Assembly (NCBI GenBank): GCA_036768485.1
Contig: JAVLUZ010000052.1
Span: 1-64,000, forward strand
Direction of reading: 5' to 3'
From: Mermis nigrescens
Taxonomy: Eukaryota; Nematoda; Enoplea; Mermithida; Mermithidae
DNA: 64,000 nt
Positions 39,216 to 51,963 of this stretch are shown here, in pieces; position 1 is the stretch's first letter; each line of letters begins with the position of its first letter. The translations under genes and the position numbers were made by a program. Under the pieces are notes generated by a model. That model was not told where the DNA came from. It saw nothing but the letters and a program-made list of their open reading frames with translations, and made no database searches.

Positions 39216-40186
39216 TAAAGTAGAAATTTTGACTTTTTCACTCACCTTTGGAAAAAATAACAGGGTATTCATTTTCACAATTTTTTAAATTGAACGCATT
39301 TACTGTAAGTTGTGCAAATCAAGCGTGAAATTTATTGCTGCAGTTAACAACTATAAAACTGCAGTGAATAAGCAAAAGATCAAAATTTATGTAAACTTAT
39401 CCTGCATTTATGTGTCAAAAAACAAGTGAAAAGGGTATATATAGTCCCATTAGAAGCATGAAAAGCTACAAAATAATGTCCTAAATGACACCCTTACTAC
39501 CGTATTTTTAGAGTTGCAGGTGTTAGAACACAGATCAGTGCAAAAAAGATGTTTAGCACAAAATTTCCTAAATTCGAATATATGTAACACTAGTGTAAAC
39601 TGAAATAGATATGACGCATATGTATCAGCGTAAACCGCTTGAGTTTAAGTTGCTAGCTTACATTTTCTGCCTGGCAGACAATCCTGCTCTTGACTATGCC
39701 TTTAATTTCTAGTTGGAGTGTAAATTGGTTGGATTATTGGAGGTAAAGTAAAAATGTTGACTTTTTACCTACCTCTGGAAAGCATCAATAGTTTTTGAAC
39801 CGATAGATTTTGTGCAATGCAGTTTGTTACAACAGAAAGTGAGATGAATGCACTGCAAAACAGTGTCTCCAAACGACCCCTTGCTATGCTAGTTTTAAAG
39901 TTGTAAGTGTTACTTATTTAAAAAATTTTGTTTACACAAATTTTGATCTTTTGCTTAATTACTATAGTTTTATGAATGCTTATTGCAGCAATAAATTTCA
40001 CGCTTGATTTGCACTAACTCACAGTAAATGCGTACAATTTAAAAAAAATGTGAAAATGAATACCGTAATCTGTGTTATATAATATGTAAGTGAAAAGGGT
40101 ATAATGGCGTTACACAAAAACCTACAGCTCCAAAAGATACTGTCCTTTTTCCAAAGGTAAGTAAAAAAGTCAAAATTTCTACTTTC
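39216..40186. mobile_element. Fold-back repeat element, about 970 bp
   Basis: The left end, AAGTAGAAATTTTGAC followed by CACCTTTGG, matches the inverted right end (ending near 40186). A second pair of arms (39310-39400 and 39915-40020, around GCAAAAGATCAAAATTT) lies inside. No coding capacity. Confidence 0.65.
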
Positions 40187-41205
40187 GTACATCCACTCAG
40201 CATAAAAGATTTGTAAAGTTACGTGAAAACCATCTATCATGGCTGCACTTTAATGTCGGCGCTCTAATGTCGTGCGCTATAATGTCCGCGTGCCACTTTT
40301 TCCAAGTCCCCGTCTTTTATATCCTCAATAATGACTGCAGCATATTTTACGTTTCAGGTTGTTGCTGCACTTTGTTTGATGTGCCACATGTTGAACGAAG
40401 CACATTAAACACTGATAAGAAGAATTTAAAGCAATTAGCAGCCACGAGAACATGGAAGAAGCCATTAGCGCAGTAAAAAACTAAAAGAGTAATAAGACTT
40501 TAGAAAAAATGAGCCGTTTGGAATGGAACAGACTATAGCTATTCACATAGGTAGGTACATCCTAGATTTTTTCACATGCTATTTCATTTAACTTTGGACT
40601 TTTCTTTTGAATTTAATCTGCATGAATTAGGCTACAAAAAGGTTTAAAATTTTGATGCAGTAACGCGGCGTAGCAATGGCAAATGCCTCACCGTAACTCG
40701 ATCTACTGTAGAACGTCATCACAACACAACAATGGCATTAGTTTAAAACATTTTTGTAGGCACTTTAAATTTGTTCAGAAACCTCAAAGGTAAATGAAAC
40801 AGACTAAATATCCCAAGAATTATTAAAGACATAATAATGTATTATCAGTTCGATGCTATAATAGAAAAAAGATTATGTCTGCCCATACTTTGCGCGAAAC
40901 AAACTAAAAAGAGATAGGTAGGTAGATACTATTGATTTTCTTTGGGTATAGTTTCAATTCCAATCATTTACAAAACAAGTAGGCACTAAAATGCTTCTAC
41001 ACAATGATGGACGAGGGACGAGTGTGCGATCTACACTCCAGAATTATATTAAAATTTATTTCATTTTTTTGATGTCAATGGATTGATGAGCAATGCCCAG
41101 AGGAAATTTACCATCATGAGAATTAGCTGCATCAGAAAACGCCTGTTTGTACTGTAACTTATAAGCGCGCTATGGAGTTAGCTGTTTAACCTAAGCCGCG
41201 TCGTT
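40187..41205. other. Unannotated intergenic stretch
   Basis: About 1 kb with no recognised gene or RNA. The region around 41040-41110 resembles degraded MITE cores seen elsewhere in the window. Confidence 0.3.
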
Positions 41206-41950
41206 AGGGACTTGCTGGTTAATTACTTGCAGTATGTGTGGATACCTAAACCGACAGCACGCCGCCGGGGAAGATACCATACACACAAACAACTACAAAA
41301 ACAACAACCCACAATAAGTACCTTCAGGGCTTACTTAAGTATACCTTGCTATGCTACACTTAGCGCTGGTCTGGGAGCTACGGCAATCTGCCTTTATTCT
41401 TCCTCTCGACCCTAAATACCTAATACCTAAAATCTCCTCGGACGTAGCTGGTCCGTACCTAAGGAGATCGCGGGAGGGAATAACCGACCGCAGAACCCAA
41501 CACAGGAGTAATTAAGTAACCCTGGTATTTACCCGGAAGTCCTCAGACCTATTTTAGATCAAAAGAATATTTTTCGCGAAAAGAATTGAAAGATTTCGCT
41601 CTAGAATACCTATGGCGAAATAACTTACAAATTGTGGTTCCAATAGCACTCTGAACAATAAATACAACAACAAAGAGCTCTAGTCCGGGCTGTCATCCAC
41701 TATAGAAATTATGTAATAATTTAAATAGGGTTTCTGGTTCGAAAGAGGAATGATGAATTTGAGAAAAAGGATAATCAAAAGGTTTTACCTAAAATTATCC
41801 GGCAGTCGAAAATGTCGAGGCCGGCCAATCCAAAATACCCAACTATCTGCGATATAATGCACCTCTAGGTAGTTGCTATCTAATTTTTTCTACACCAAAC
41901 AAATGAATTAAAAAAGAAGGCGTTCACAAAGCCAAGAAAGACACGCCAAA
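41206..41950. repeat. Structured repeat shared with 5460-6170
   Basis: Ordered matches to 5460-6170: TAGCGCTGGTC, GTAATTAAGTAACCC, GAATACCTATGGCG, AACAACAA.GAGCTCT, then AATAATTT and GATAATCAAAAG. Diverged but collinear over about 700 bp. The nature of the repeat is unknown. Confidence 0.5.
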
Positions 41951-42887
41951 CGAATATAGCACCAAAACGCTACCCCAGCCAACGAATAATAGCAGAAAGG
42001 GGGATTACAGCAAAGAAGAAAAAGAGACTATATTTTTATGTCAATAAATGGCGCTATTTGCGCTATGGATTTTTCCAGCCTTTCTGCACAGGCTTAACAT
42101 GATTAGCGGTCATGTCGCCTATGATTTGTGTGTAAAGAAAAAGGGGATTATATGGTTTCCGATGCAAACTCGCGCTGCGTGTCCCTCGTAACACGTGCAC
42201 GCGATGTAAAGTCCAACCAAATGACGCTGCGTGGCTGGGTAGCCTCCGCACGTCCTACTGTCGGAGTCTGTCCGACTGCGAACTAATCGCTTTTAGATGG
42301 CTGGATCGCCGGAATGGTAACTCAAGGACCGGATGGTCAGACTACACGCCGTAAAATTCGTTTTAGCCGTAAGTGTAAAACGGCCCGTGTAGATACACTA
42401 TCTACGGTACCGATTATTTCGGTGCAATCTTTCAAAGAAGGACAACGGGCGCATTAACAGTCCTAAAAATCGATCAAGACAAAAACAATATTTAAACACG
42501 TTTCCCAGCTATTCCGATAAATTTGTATTCAAAAGCCGAAAGAGATTTTGAATTCTAAGAGACCGACTCCCAAATCGAAACCAAACCAAACTTAATCTGG
42601 CCTAAACAGACGCAATCAGACATACGCGGGGGAGGGGTTTGGGGGCGGTCTAGACATGGGAAATTTTGTGGGGAAAACGAGGCAAAGCGAAGGCCAAAAA
42701 TGGATGAAAAATGATAATTTGCCTTCAAGTGCTTGAAAATGACACGAAAGTGTGGAATGACGTAGATTTAAAGCTATTTTAGCATGTAAATCAGACTTGA
42801 GGTCATTTTGGCCAAAAAATCTCTATTTTTAAGTACCTAACATAGTTCGGTCATGCTGTGCTCCTATGGACGTACATGACACCAAAC
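41951..42887. other. Unannotated stretch with a GC-richer block at 42150-42470
   Basis: 42150-42470 is noticeably less AT-rich than its surroundings. It was not recognised as protein, tRNA or rRNA. No clear repeat ends. Confidence 0.3.
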
Positions 42888-43057
42888 CTATAGTCTGCTT
42901 CACACAACTTCCGGTCATAAATTTTAAAACTATCTCCGACAATAATCTGGCACATTGTGATTGTAGCATTGATCTGATATATAACTATCGTAACCCTCGG
43001 CTTACTGTCGCTGAAAATTCTCAGTCTATGCACGAACTTATGTGAAACAGACAATAG
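42888..43057. mobile_element. GTCTGTTTCACATAA fold-back MITE, complete
   Basis: The left arm (CTATAGTCTGCTTCACACAA) pairs with the inverted right arm (ending GTGAAACAGACAATAG), with arms of about 45 bp and mismatches. A half copy is at 12795-12865. Confidence 0.65.
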
Positions 43058-43261
43058 TTCAATCTTCGTATTGCAAAATTTGCAATTTAATGTTCGAATC
43101 ACATGAAGTCTTTTTTAATACAGGAAAAACAACAAAATTCGAATAAAAAAATATATATAAATGGAGCTTCGAAGCGCAAAAGACGATTTAGCAAGAAAAA
43201 AGCGAACACTTGAATCACAATAAGCGAATATTTCGAACGACCATTAATTGCGGATAATGTG

Positions 43262-43602
43262 CTACGAAATTTCTAGCACCGGCTCTGGTGATGTCATCGT
43301 TGGTGGTTCCGAATGTCCATTTTTGGCAGAGTTCGGCTCCTCGATGCGGAGATTATCGATTTTTTCTGTTAATCCGCGGCAAATTTCGGCCAAATATTCG
43401 TGCAATGACGTCAGACGCTTTTGAACCGCTTCGTTGAATTCGCTCAAATCGTCCGGTTTGTACGGTAAGCAGATCAACAATTCGTTTACCGTATCCTCCG
43501 AAATTCCGTGCGATAATACGGTTTCGAAAATATCGCCGAATAAGCGTTTTATATCGCATGATGCTTTCTTACTACGTACCATTAGATTCAACGCCAAAGC
43601 AC
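43262..43602 (-). CDS. METTL13: METTL13-like methyltransferase, last coding exon
   Basis: Encodes the C-terminus of the host protein: ALNLMVRSKK aligns with the segment after the methyltransferase core, FGDIFETV and VNELLICLP match the final strands of METTL13, and a Ser/Pro/Glu-rich tail ends at the stop (43262-43264). The acceptor is AG just above 43602. Its phase (two bases completing a codon) fits the single base left over by the exon ending at 45311. The preceding intron (43603-45310) holds two MITEs. A MITE-derived frame inside it is not coding. Confidence 0.8.
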
Positions 43603-43730
43603 CTCAATTATTACTATTATACAGGGTGGCCCGAAAAACGCCACATTCTGGGGGTCTGATGAGGCTACATGGTCAAAAAATCTTTGGAAAAATTAGATTC
43701 TGGGGGTCTATCGACTTTGGGGGCCTGTTT

Positions 43731-43957
43731 CTTCTGGGCGTGGGGGTTTGGAGGGGTATGCACCACCCCCAAGAAACCAAAATGCCCGCCCCCAGAATTA
43801 AATTTTTTTGTTTTTCTGCAATTTTTTGATGCCAATGGATAGTGCTCGATGAGAAACGGTGAAAAACGGTGTTTTTTACCATACCACCATTTTAAAGGCT
43901 ACTTTTTGACCTTTGAAAAAAATTGCAGCCCCAGAATTTTGGTGCCGCCCACCTATG
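43731..43957 (-). mobile_element. CATA..TGGGC family MITE
   Basis: Family core (TTGATGCCAATGGATAGTGC) and the end CCCACCTATG are present; the other end is degraded (CTGGGCGTGGGG). Confidence 0.6.
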
Positions 43958-44529
43958 GTCCTGTTGATCCCCCATGCTCATGTCTGTTTTCCAAGTTCCT
44001 TCCAAAGACAAGCCATAAATTTTTGGTCCCCCTTAGGCCAAAAATTGAACGTCAATTACCCGTCCCCCTAAAAATGGCCGACTTCTCCCGTCCCAAAATT
44101 TTGAGCAGGTACTTGTCTCACCAACGCATTACATCATAAGCATAGATGCAGAACATGGCCGGTCAGGGGTGGGTCAGCCAGAGAGCTTTTTCAGTCGATA
44201 TGGCCTCAAAAAATGGTATAAGTGCTAAAGTAAGCAACAAGTATGTTAACCTAACGCTTCTAGTCAATTTCAAGCATTTTAAAGGATAATTTTAATTTTT
44301 ATTCATTTTTAGCCCTCATTTCGCCCCATTTTTCCGAAAAATTTTCCCATTTTTTAGTTCGAAATGAGACTAAATACTCAATGTCGAAAAAGCAAAGAAT
44401 AGTGAAAAATATAGAAAATATATCTATCATATACCTTCAGTTTTTGCGAAGCTGAAAATTCCGCGGGTCCCGTAGTATGTCGCTGGGTCAGCAACATGAA
44501 CTTGGGAGGATTGTGAGTTAAGGATTCTA

Positions 44530-44830
44530 AAAATTCGTATAAAAGATTATTTTTTAAGCGATTTTAGCTATCCATTTGCTAATTAGTGTCACATTTTTGG
44601 CGATTCGCGCCATATACTCATGTTTTGACTATATTTTGTTCAATTTGTTTGACTTATTTGGTTTTCTTATATTTTTTATGTTTTTATGCTCTAAAGAGAT
44701 GGAAAATCGTCAGAAACGCCTAAAAACGATGTTTTTGACGTGTATCCACCATTTGAGGGCCAAAAAAGCACTTTAAAAACTTCACCCCACCAGAATTCCT
44801 ATATGTACGAGTATTGTAACTTTGGGGATA
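44530..44830. repeat. Dispersed repeat with GGCGATTCGCGCC palindrome
   Basis: Shares CGCGCCATATAC, ATATTTTGTTCAATTT, TATGTTTTTATGCTCTAAA and the AAAAACG.TGTTTTT.ACGTGTA block with about 50330-50870, and inverted with about 56240-56480 and 52740-53060. Confidence 0.5.
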
Positions 44831-44934
44831 CCAACCCTTAGTCCATGCACTCAAATACGATGTGTTAAGTCAGACTTTTTGTAAAAAAATTGCTTTTTTT
44901 AATACCTTTTGAAGTGGTTTTCAGCAGGCACGTA

Positions 44935-45107
44935 TGTGGCTGGCCGTCCTATTTTGGGGGAACCAACACCAATTTTCGGGGGGACTAAGCCCAAAAAGGC
45001 CAAAAATAGCACAAAACAACGTTTAAAAAGTCCTATTTTTCCGAGTTTTCTGATATTATTGGGGGGAGGTCCGGACTTCCCCTATTCCCCCCAGAGCTAC
45101 GTGCCTG
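44935..45107. mobile_element. CAGGCACGTA hAT-type MITE, complete, 173 bp
   Basis: Perfect 10-bp terminal inverted repeats CAGGCACGTA; flanks GTTTTCAG (44927-44934) and GTTTCCAG (45108-45115) are an 8-bp duplication with one change. Same family as 11882-12317. Confidence 0.75.
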
Positions 45108-45310
45108 GTTTCCAGCATTCTATAGGTCATTCATCGATTCCTTCATAAAAACTATTTGAGGTTAATGCCCACCCGAAATTCCACGTCGCATTCCCACCCT
45201 AAGGCCACAAAAAGCCATCAGAATAAAGAGGCGACATGAGTGGTACGGAAAAAGGAATGGAAAAAATTGAAAAATGGATCATAAAAAATAAAATAAATAA
45301 ATAAATTTAC

Positions 45311-45584
45311 CTTTGGGACTCAACAATGACTTAACCCCCGCGGCGCATTCGGGAGTAAGAAAAACGGGAGGAGGGCAAGTAAGGCCTCCTTCGTACGTAT
45401 CCGAGCCAGCTACGTCAAAAATTACGACGTCGAACACGTCCTTGCGTTGGTCGGCGACTAATTTATTTAAATAGTTTACACCGTCTTCAATAACGCACGA
45501 GCATCTTTCGTCCGTTTCGAATTCGAACCATAATTTTGCTGCTTCTAAAACGACGGGGTCCAACTCGACAACCGTAATTTTAAC
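45311..45584 (-). CDS. METTL13: METTL13-like methyltransferase, penultimate coding exon
   Basis: Translates through VKITVVELDPVVLEAAKLWF, VIEDGVNYLNKL, DVVIFDV, CPPPVFL and VKSLLSPKG. This is the core of the C-terminal, spermidine-synthase-like methyltransferase domain of METTL13 (EEF1AKNMT), which methylates the N-terminus of elongation factor eEF1A. The acidic residue of VVELDP is the S-adenosylmethionine ribose-binding position. Acceptor CAG at 45585-45587, donor GTAAAT below 45311. Phase 0 at the start fits the exon ending at 51964. Confidence 0.9.
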
Positions 45585-45719
45585 CTGAATCGATGATTTT
45601 TAATTTTTTGGAAAAATTTTTATATCCTTAAATGTAAATACGTAATCGATAAGGCTTATTCACAGTATAATTTAAACTTAAAAATGAATATCTAAACGCG
45701 CATACGTACTTATCTTAAC

Positions 45720-45954
45720 CATACCTAGGCGTGAAGGGTTTTAGGGGGTATGCACTCCCCAGAAACCAAAAATACCCCCCAAGAATTCAGTTTTGAAATT
45801 TTTTTGTTTTTTTCGCAATTTTTTGATACCAATGGATAGTGCTCGATGAGAAACGTTGCAAAATGGTGTTTTTAGCCATATACCACCATTTTAAGGCCAT
45901 TTTAGACCTTTGAAAAATCTTGCACCCCACAGATTTTGCTGCCGTCCACCTATG
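45720..45954 (-). mobile_element. CATA..TGGGC family MITE with target duplication
   Basis: Begins CATACCTAGGCG, ends CCACCTATG. Flanks ATCTTAAC (45712-45719) and ATCATAAC (45955-45962) form an 8-bp duplication with one change. Lies in the long METTL13 intron. Confidence 0.8.
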
Positions 45955-45962
45955 ATCATAAC

Positions 45963-46420
45963 ATAGGTGCGCAATGTCTAATTTTCAGGGAGAAATGAAA
46001 ATCAAAAACTTGGAGATAGCTAATTTGCTTTGTGAAAACTATTCTACAGCGAAAAAGGATGATATCGCTTCAAAAACTATCGTTTTCGAGCATTTGTGTC
46101 AAATATGTAGCCTTTTGAATTCACAAATATAGCTAATAGCCGTTTGGGTCTAAAATAGATATTTAGCCCTTTTTGAAGTTGGAGAAATAGCTACATATTT
46201 TAAAACTCAGAGAAAGAACAACTATGTACCATTTCCAAGCCCACAGAATATGTTTTCGAGTCCAAAAAAGGCTATTTAGCTAGTTTTCTGATCCCAAAAC
46301 AGGCTATACAATACGACAATGTTTTTTTAGGCCGAAATGGCTATAGAGCAATCAGTTTTTCAGGGCTCAGGGAAAGTAATACTCTCTCTCCCCCAAGCCC
46401 ATGTACGAGTATGAATCATA
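45963..46420. repeat. TAGCTATATAGCC degenerate tandem repeat element
   Basis: Begins near CATAGGTGCGCAATG and ends near CCATGTACGAGTATG. The interior repeats a motif like TAGCTATATAGCCTTTTTGG every 40-50 bp. A second copy is at about 54490-54895. Confidence 0.55.
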
Positions 46421-48955
46421 CGATAAAACTTAAATAAACATGTGAACGTTTACGTTCACTTTTGTACAGAAAATTGCCCTTCGTTTTGTCACGAAAGATT
46501 CATATTCTACTTTGAAGAATAATTAAATTTATTAATTATTGTTGATTAATAATATTTATCGCGCTTTTATCGAAATACTACATATAATCGCTAGGTACAA
46601 AGTCCGTTTCTTTTGATGCTAATGTTCTTCCGTGATTATTTATTTACATTCATTCCCCCAGACTTTATTTACCCTCAAAAATGTTAAAGCAATGGGTTTG
46701 ACCCTTATTATTTGATGATTAAATATGACCTAACTGGACTGAAAAGCGAATTCAGTCAACAAATGTAGCATCTCCAATGCTTAAAGTTCTGGCTCAAACC
46801 GGAAAAATCCGAATAATAACACGCTAATTCTCCAAGCTAATTTACTCTTCAAATTACCTAAAATGGGTCATTTTACTCAAACTTGACTCCGAGTATTCAA
46901 AATATTTACCTTTCCAAATATGTCAAACTCATTACATATAGAAAGTACGCAGGGTCGTAAAAGTCAGAAGAATCATACTAGCTAATAGATTAGCTAAATA
47001 CGACAAAGATGAATTGACCAATAAGAGTTGAGGTAAACAAGCCTGGCCCCACCCAAAAAATTGGTAATAAAAGTGATAAGCACCATGTAAAGTGTCCTTT
47101 TTCCTCTTTAGCTCGGAGTCGAACAGTTAGGACAGAGTTACCTCGGTTGCACAGTTGCTCGTGTTCGCGTTTTATTAATATATTTTTGACTGATGTCATA
47201 CCGAAACTTACCTACGCGGATTGTCACCTCGACTAGTACGTACTGTTTTACAATATTATTGTATATATTCTTAGCTGGACAGCGTACTAGGTTTCCGTGA
47301 CAGTTTGAGTCTTTCCATAATTGCTTTCTTCACCATGTAACAAAATTTCCTCTTTTATGCGATAACGAGTGGGGCAGGACTGAAGTTCGGGGGATTTAAG
47401 GGGTCAAAAAGTTTAAAGGTCAAAAAGGAGTCGAAAAATTGATTTTAGGGGTTAAATCATGATTTTTTTGTTGCTTATCGAGCTCAATTTTTTGGTTCCG
47501 AAAAAAACGCGAAAAACGATTTTTGCAAATCAAAGTCTACCATATGCTCCATAATTTAGGCCCAAGCACAGCCAAAAAGGTATTTTTCATAGCCAATTGA
47601 GGGGAAATAAATTTTTTTCCGATAAGTTTGTATTTTATGAGCTTAATGGTTAGAGCGTGTTAGAAAACGTGAGAAAATGCACTTCATTTTGTGCATCGGC
47701 GAATTAATCTCGAAATATATGGTCATAAATTTCGGACCGCCCGCCCCCCCCCCCCCCGCCCCCTTAAAAATCCTGCGTACGCCCCTGCGTGTATCTATAG
47801 CATTTGACACAAAATTTTAAAAGTAATGCTTGACAATAGAAGAAAACTACCCTGAAAAAGCTGCCTGAAATCGGTTTAAATCTTACTCTCTTAGCAAAAA
47901 TATGGCTTTCAGGCTACCAGGAAAGTAAATATGTCATTAGAAGGTATTATCCGGCGCGAAGTGCTGGAAAATTTGAGAAATTATGATCAATGACGGCCAA
48001 AAATTATTGCAAATTAGATATCCAATCTTTATCTCGCCAAATATTTTTGGCCACCCACCTGCACCTAAATCCGCCCATGGTGACAATGTGCTAACGAACC
48101 CAATTGGTACACACTTGACTAAAACATGTGACTAAAGAGCATTGTACTTCATTTTTTGTCATTAGGTCATTCCATTGAACTTATTGTAAAAACATAAAAA
48201 TTGATTTAATGCACTTATAAGCAGAAGAAGAAGCATCAATTTCGCAGCATAATTTCCAGTACGATCAAAGGAAGCAAAAATCAAGAAATGACATAATTTT
48301 AATATTTACATAGCAACAATGGCAACTAATTATTATAAAGCGTATTAGGTACCTCAATGACACGATCGGACCCAAAAAAATATTTTTTCAAAAGTAGCCG
48401 CTTCTAAAATTTCTAAATCTTCAATCCTATTATTTTCTTAATAAAAAACCTTTCCCGAAAAACTTTGTTCAATCGTTATCGAAATCGGTCAAATCTTTGA
48501 CAGCTAAATTTAATCAAAAATTCAGCGTTTTTCGATCATACTTATGATTTTCAAGCAGAAACCAGCGGCACGGCACCCCAACCTCATCCAAATAAGCCAA
48601 AAATAGTTCCGAAATTCATTCGCTGTGCAGAAAACGGCATTTTTATGCGTTTTTGACGTCTAATCATAACTCGAGTCACTTTTGACTATAAAATTTCCAT
48701 AATTTTAGGCAATTATCGGTGCAAACAACAAGTTTACTGTCATTGTTGAGACGAAAAAAATAAAAATAATTCAATAATTAAATAACCAGATGCGCAGACT
48801 GCAGGTTGGCTAAGGTTATCTAGAATTATTGTTCTATTCTCCGTCGCACCAATGTTTCAAACCAAAATATAAGCCTAATAATATAAAACTTTTGAGTTAT
48901 CACCAAAAAAATTGCCAAAAAACGTCAAAAATTACCATGTTTTCCGACCCAAATC
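46421..48955. other. Intronic stretch without recognised features
   Basis: Part of the METTL13 intron. A C-run of about 17 bases lies near 47742-47757 within a repeat end (TGCGTACGCCCC at about 47775). No gene is recognised. Confidence 0.35.
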
Positions 48956-48959
48956 TATT

Positions 48960-49367
48960 GGTACAAGCAGGCCCGTATTTCGGATCCGGCCAACGAGGGG
49001 TGGGAGGGGCGGACTCAACAGAAATTGGTCTTTATTCCGGAAAATCCGTCGGGGTAGCTCGCAACAACAGCATTTTTCGCGTTTCTCGACATACTCTATC
49101 CATTAGGATAATAAAAGTCGAAATTTTCTGATGAAAAATTTTTTTTAACTTAAAATGCTATAAAAGGTGACTTTTTTGGTCGCGCTTGGGCCAAAATTAT
49201 GGAATATACTTCACATCCGGCGCCAAGCGCCGAAAAATTTGAAGAGTTTGCGACAAGGACATGCGATTTTTCCATCTTTCCGTGCATTATCTTACCTTTA
49301 AGAATTTTTTCCGGCCAAGAGGGGAAGGGCGGCCGCCCCCGCTCCCTTTAAATAAGGCCCTGCAAGT
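48960..49367. mobile_element. Candidate MITE with GCAGG.CC.TATTT ends
   Basis: The left end GCAGGCCCGTATTT and inverted right end GCAGGGCCTTATTT face each other. No clear target duplication. A GGCGCCAAGCGCC palindrome lies at 49218. Confidence 0.45.
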
Positions 49368-49732
49368 ATATAAACAACAGGATCCACAAAGTCTTCGTCA
49401 TAGAAGAAAAACTATATAAATTTAGACTCAAGAAAATTGCCGAAAACTATCAAATATAACAAATGTTTTGCTAGCAAAAAAATTAAGGCCTCTAGATTGT
49501 GCAACTTAGAAAATTATATAAGATGGCCAAAAATCTTTGGAAACACAGTGCAACGATTTATACAATCGCCCGTACATTGTTCCAGCGGGAAAGCGACCGA
49601 CCCAGAATTAAAAAAATAGGTACCGAAATTAAAAACGCATAAAAATTAGGTAAATCACGTATTAAAGGAAAATAGAAAACATATACAGTCGAACTCGGAT
49701 ATAAGACACCTTCTTGGGACCACGTTTACGAT

Positions 49733-49990
49733 CATACGTGGGCAGCAAGAAGAATTCTGGGGGTGCAAGATTTTTCAAAAGGTCAAAAAATGGCCTCAAA
49801 AATGGAGGTACGGCGAAGAAAACACAATTTTTCGACGTATCTCATTGAGCACTATCCATGGGCATCAAAAAAATTGCGAAAAAAGCAAAAAAGTTTCAAA
49901 AATTGAATTCTGGGGGTATTTTGTTTTCTGGAGGGAGGGGTATTTTGGTTTCTGGGGGGTGCATACCCCAACCCCGCGCCCAGGTGTGGT
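49733..49990 (+). mobile_element. CATA..TGGGC family MITE
   Basis: Begins CATACGTGGGCAGC and ends CCCAGGTGTG. Flanks GTTTACGAT and GTTTAGAT resemble a duplication with one missing base. Confidence 0.65.
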
Positions 49991-50329
49991 TTAGATGCGC
50001 CTTATAGCCGAGTGTCTTAAAAGCAAGGTTATGGTTTACTTAAATAAAACGTTAAGTAAGCAGTTCAATGGAAATAATCTCTTATCGAAGCTTGTTTCAA
50101 TGACTTTTCAAGATGTGCATCGCTTAGCTCTTCCACACTGATCAAAGTCGAAATACTATTCAGATCAGAGACATTTCCTTAGCATTCACACATTGCACTT
50201 CACACATCTTTAGAATGTAACCTTATTTGCAGAAAAAATTGTACATAATTTCACCTTTGTCCACATGAATTTATCGATTAGTTGAAGTGGTCGCGTCCAG
50301 ACGTGTTCTTGAAGGGGGTTGTCCCCCCA

Positions 50330-50870
50330 AAAATGGCACCTGACCCCCGCAAAATGGCTGCAACCCCAAGAATTGTCGACTTTTTTTTGTAAAAGTTGGT
50401 AAAAGTTGTAAAAAGTGTGCCTTTTTAGGCGTTTTTAGCTCATTTTTTGACTAAAAAAACAAATTTTGGGCGCTTCGCGCCATATACATTTTTTGACGAT
50501 ATTTTGTTCAATTTACTCCATTTTTTCAATTTTTTTAGATTTCCTCTAAGGTTTTTATGTTCTAAAAAGAGCGAGTATTGCCTGAACGTCAAAAAACGGT
50601 GTTTTCCACGTGTACCCATCGTTTTGTAGCCCAAAAAAGGTGCGCGACGTCAAACTTTCATTGGAGGTGTGTAAAACAGAAATTGCTCCCCCCACCCCCA
50701 AAGCCAAAAATTTTTGACCCCACGATCTTCGGGAAAAAATTGAATTTTTTTGGTCGTTTTAAGGTGTTTTCAGCCGGTTTTGGCCAAAAATTGGAGATCA
50801 TTCCCCCCTTCCCCTTAAAATGGCCGAGGACCCCACCCTACCCAAAATTTTGAGCCGTTTTGACATGTAT
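50330..50870. repeat. Dispersed repeat with GGCGCTTCGCGCC palindrome
   Basis: Longer relative of 44530-44830, with the palindrome at about 50468-50480. Confidence 0.5.
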
Positions 50871-51011
50871 GGTGGAATGAATGCCCTTCGGATAAAAATG
50901 GCAAAAAACATTTTAAAATGGTCAAAAACGCAAATGTTTGCCAAAAACATAGGCCGTCAAAAAGTTTCCGACTTCGAGGAGGATGGGGGACGACCAGCTT
51001 TGGGTGGGGAG

Positions 51012-51888
51012 TAGGGATGTACCGGTTAACCGGAACCGGAACCGGCGAACCAGCTGGAACCGACCATTTTTTGGAACCGGAACTGGAACCGAGAATCGAT
51101 TTTTTGATTTTCTAAGACGGACCGGAACCGATTTCTTGATTTTTTTAAGAACCGGAACCGATCTTTTTGGAGTCGGTTATCGGTTTTTTAAAAATAGAGT
51201 TAAAATCTAACTTCATAAAATTTAGTGGAGGCATGAAGCAGCGATTCAATCTTTTATTACCCAAAAGTTTACAGATTAAAACTTAGTATCCAAATTTTGT
51301 TCCGATTAAATTATATTTTAAAAATAACAGTCGTTCTGCTTTTTCGCCATGTGCTACTGAGCCTTAAAAAATATGAAAGATTAAATAACATAAATATCAC
51401 AGTTATCAAATCAAATGACGACGGCAGTGGTTTTAGGATAAAAAATACACCAATTTACGAATTCTAATAAGCAAAGAACAGTGGAAACACGTGTTCAACT
51501 GAATGAAAGATTGACAAGACTAAGCCAGACATGATATAATATTTTATGCAAGAAATATACATAGAGAATATTAAGTGATTTATGAGTAAATTGTCATCTA
51601 GACGTAAAACTTGTTTGAACGTGCAGTTGCCAGATTGAAACGACTTCCTGAATAATTTATCTTCCGATTATATCGTCATATGTTCCCGTGAAGTTAGGCT
51701 ATTAATAGCGTACATACTTTAATACAGGAACCGAGAACCGGAACCGGAAACGACGGTTCTCTAGTTGAAGAACCGGAACCGGAGCCGGCGGTTCCAACTT
51801 ACGCTAGAACCGGAACCGAAGTTCTTGTTTTTCAAGAACCGGAACCGGAACCGAATTTTTTGAAAAACCTGGAACCGGAACATCCCTA
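51012..51888. mobile_element. hAT-type element with GGAACC subterminal arrays
   Basis: Starts TAGGGATGT and ends ACATCCCTA, with a perfect 8-bp duplication GTGGGGAG (51004-51011, 51889-51896). Dense GAACCGGAACC repeats fill about 200 bp inside each end. Non-coding interior. Lies in the METTL13 intron. Confidence 0.9.
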
Positions 51889-51963
51889 GTGGGGAGAAAC
51901 CCCCACCCCGCTGTAACGTGCCTGCGTACACCCATGCTGAGAAATTTACATAAGCGCAATTAC

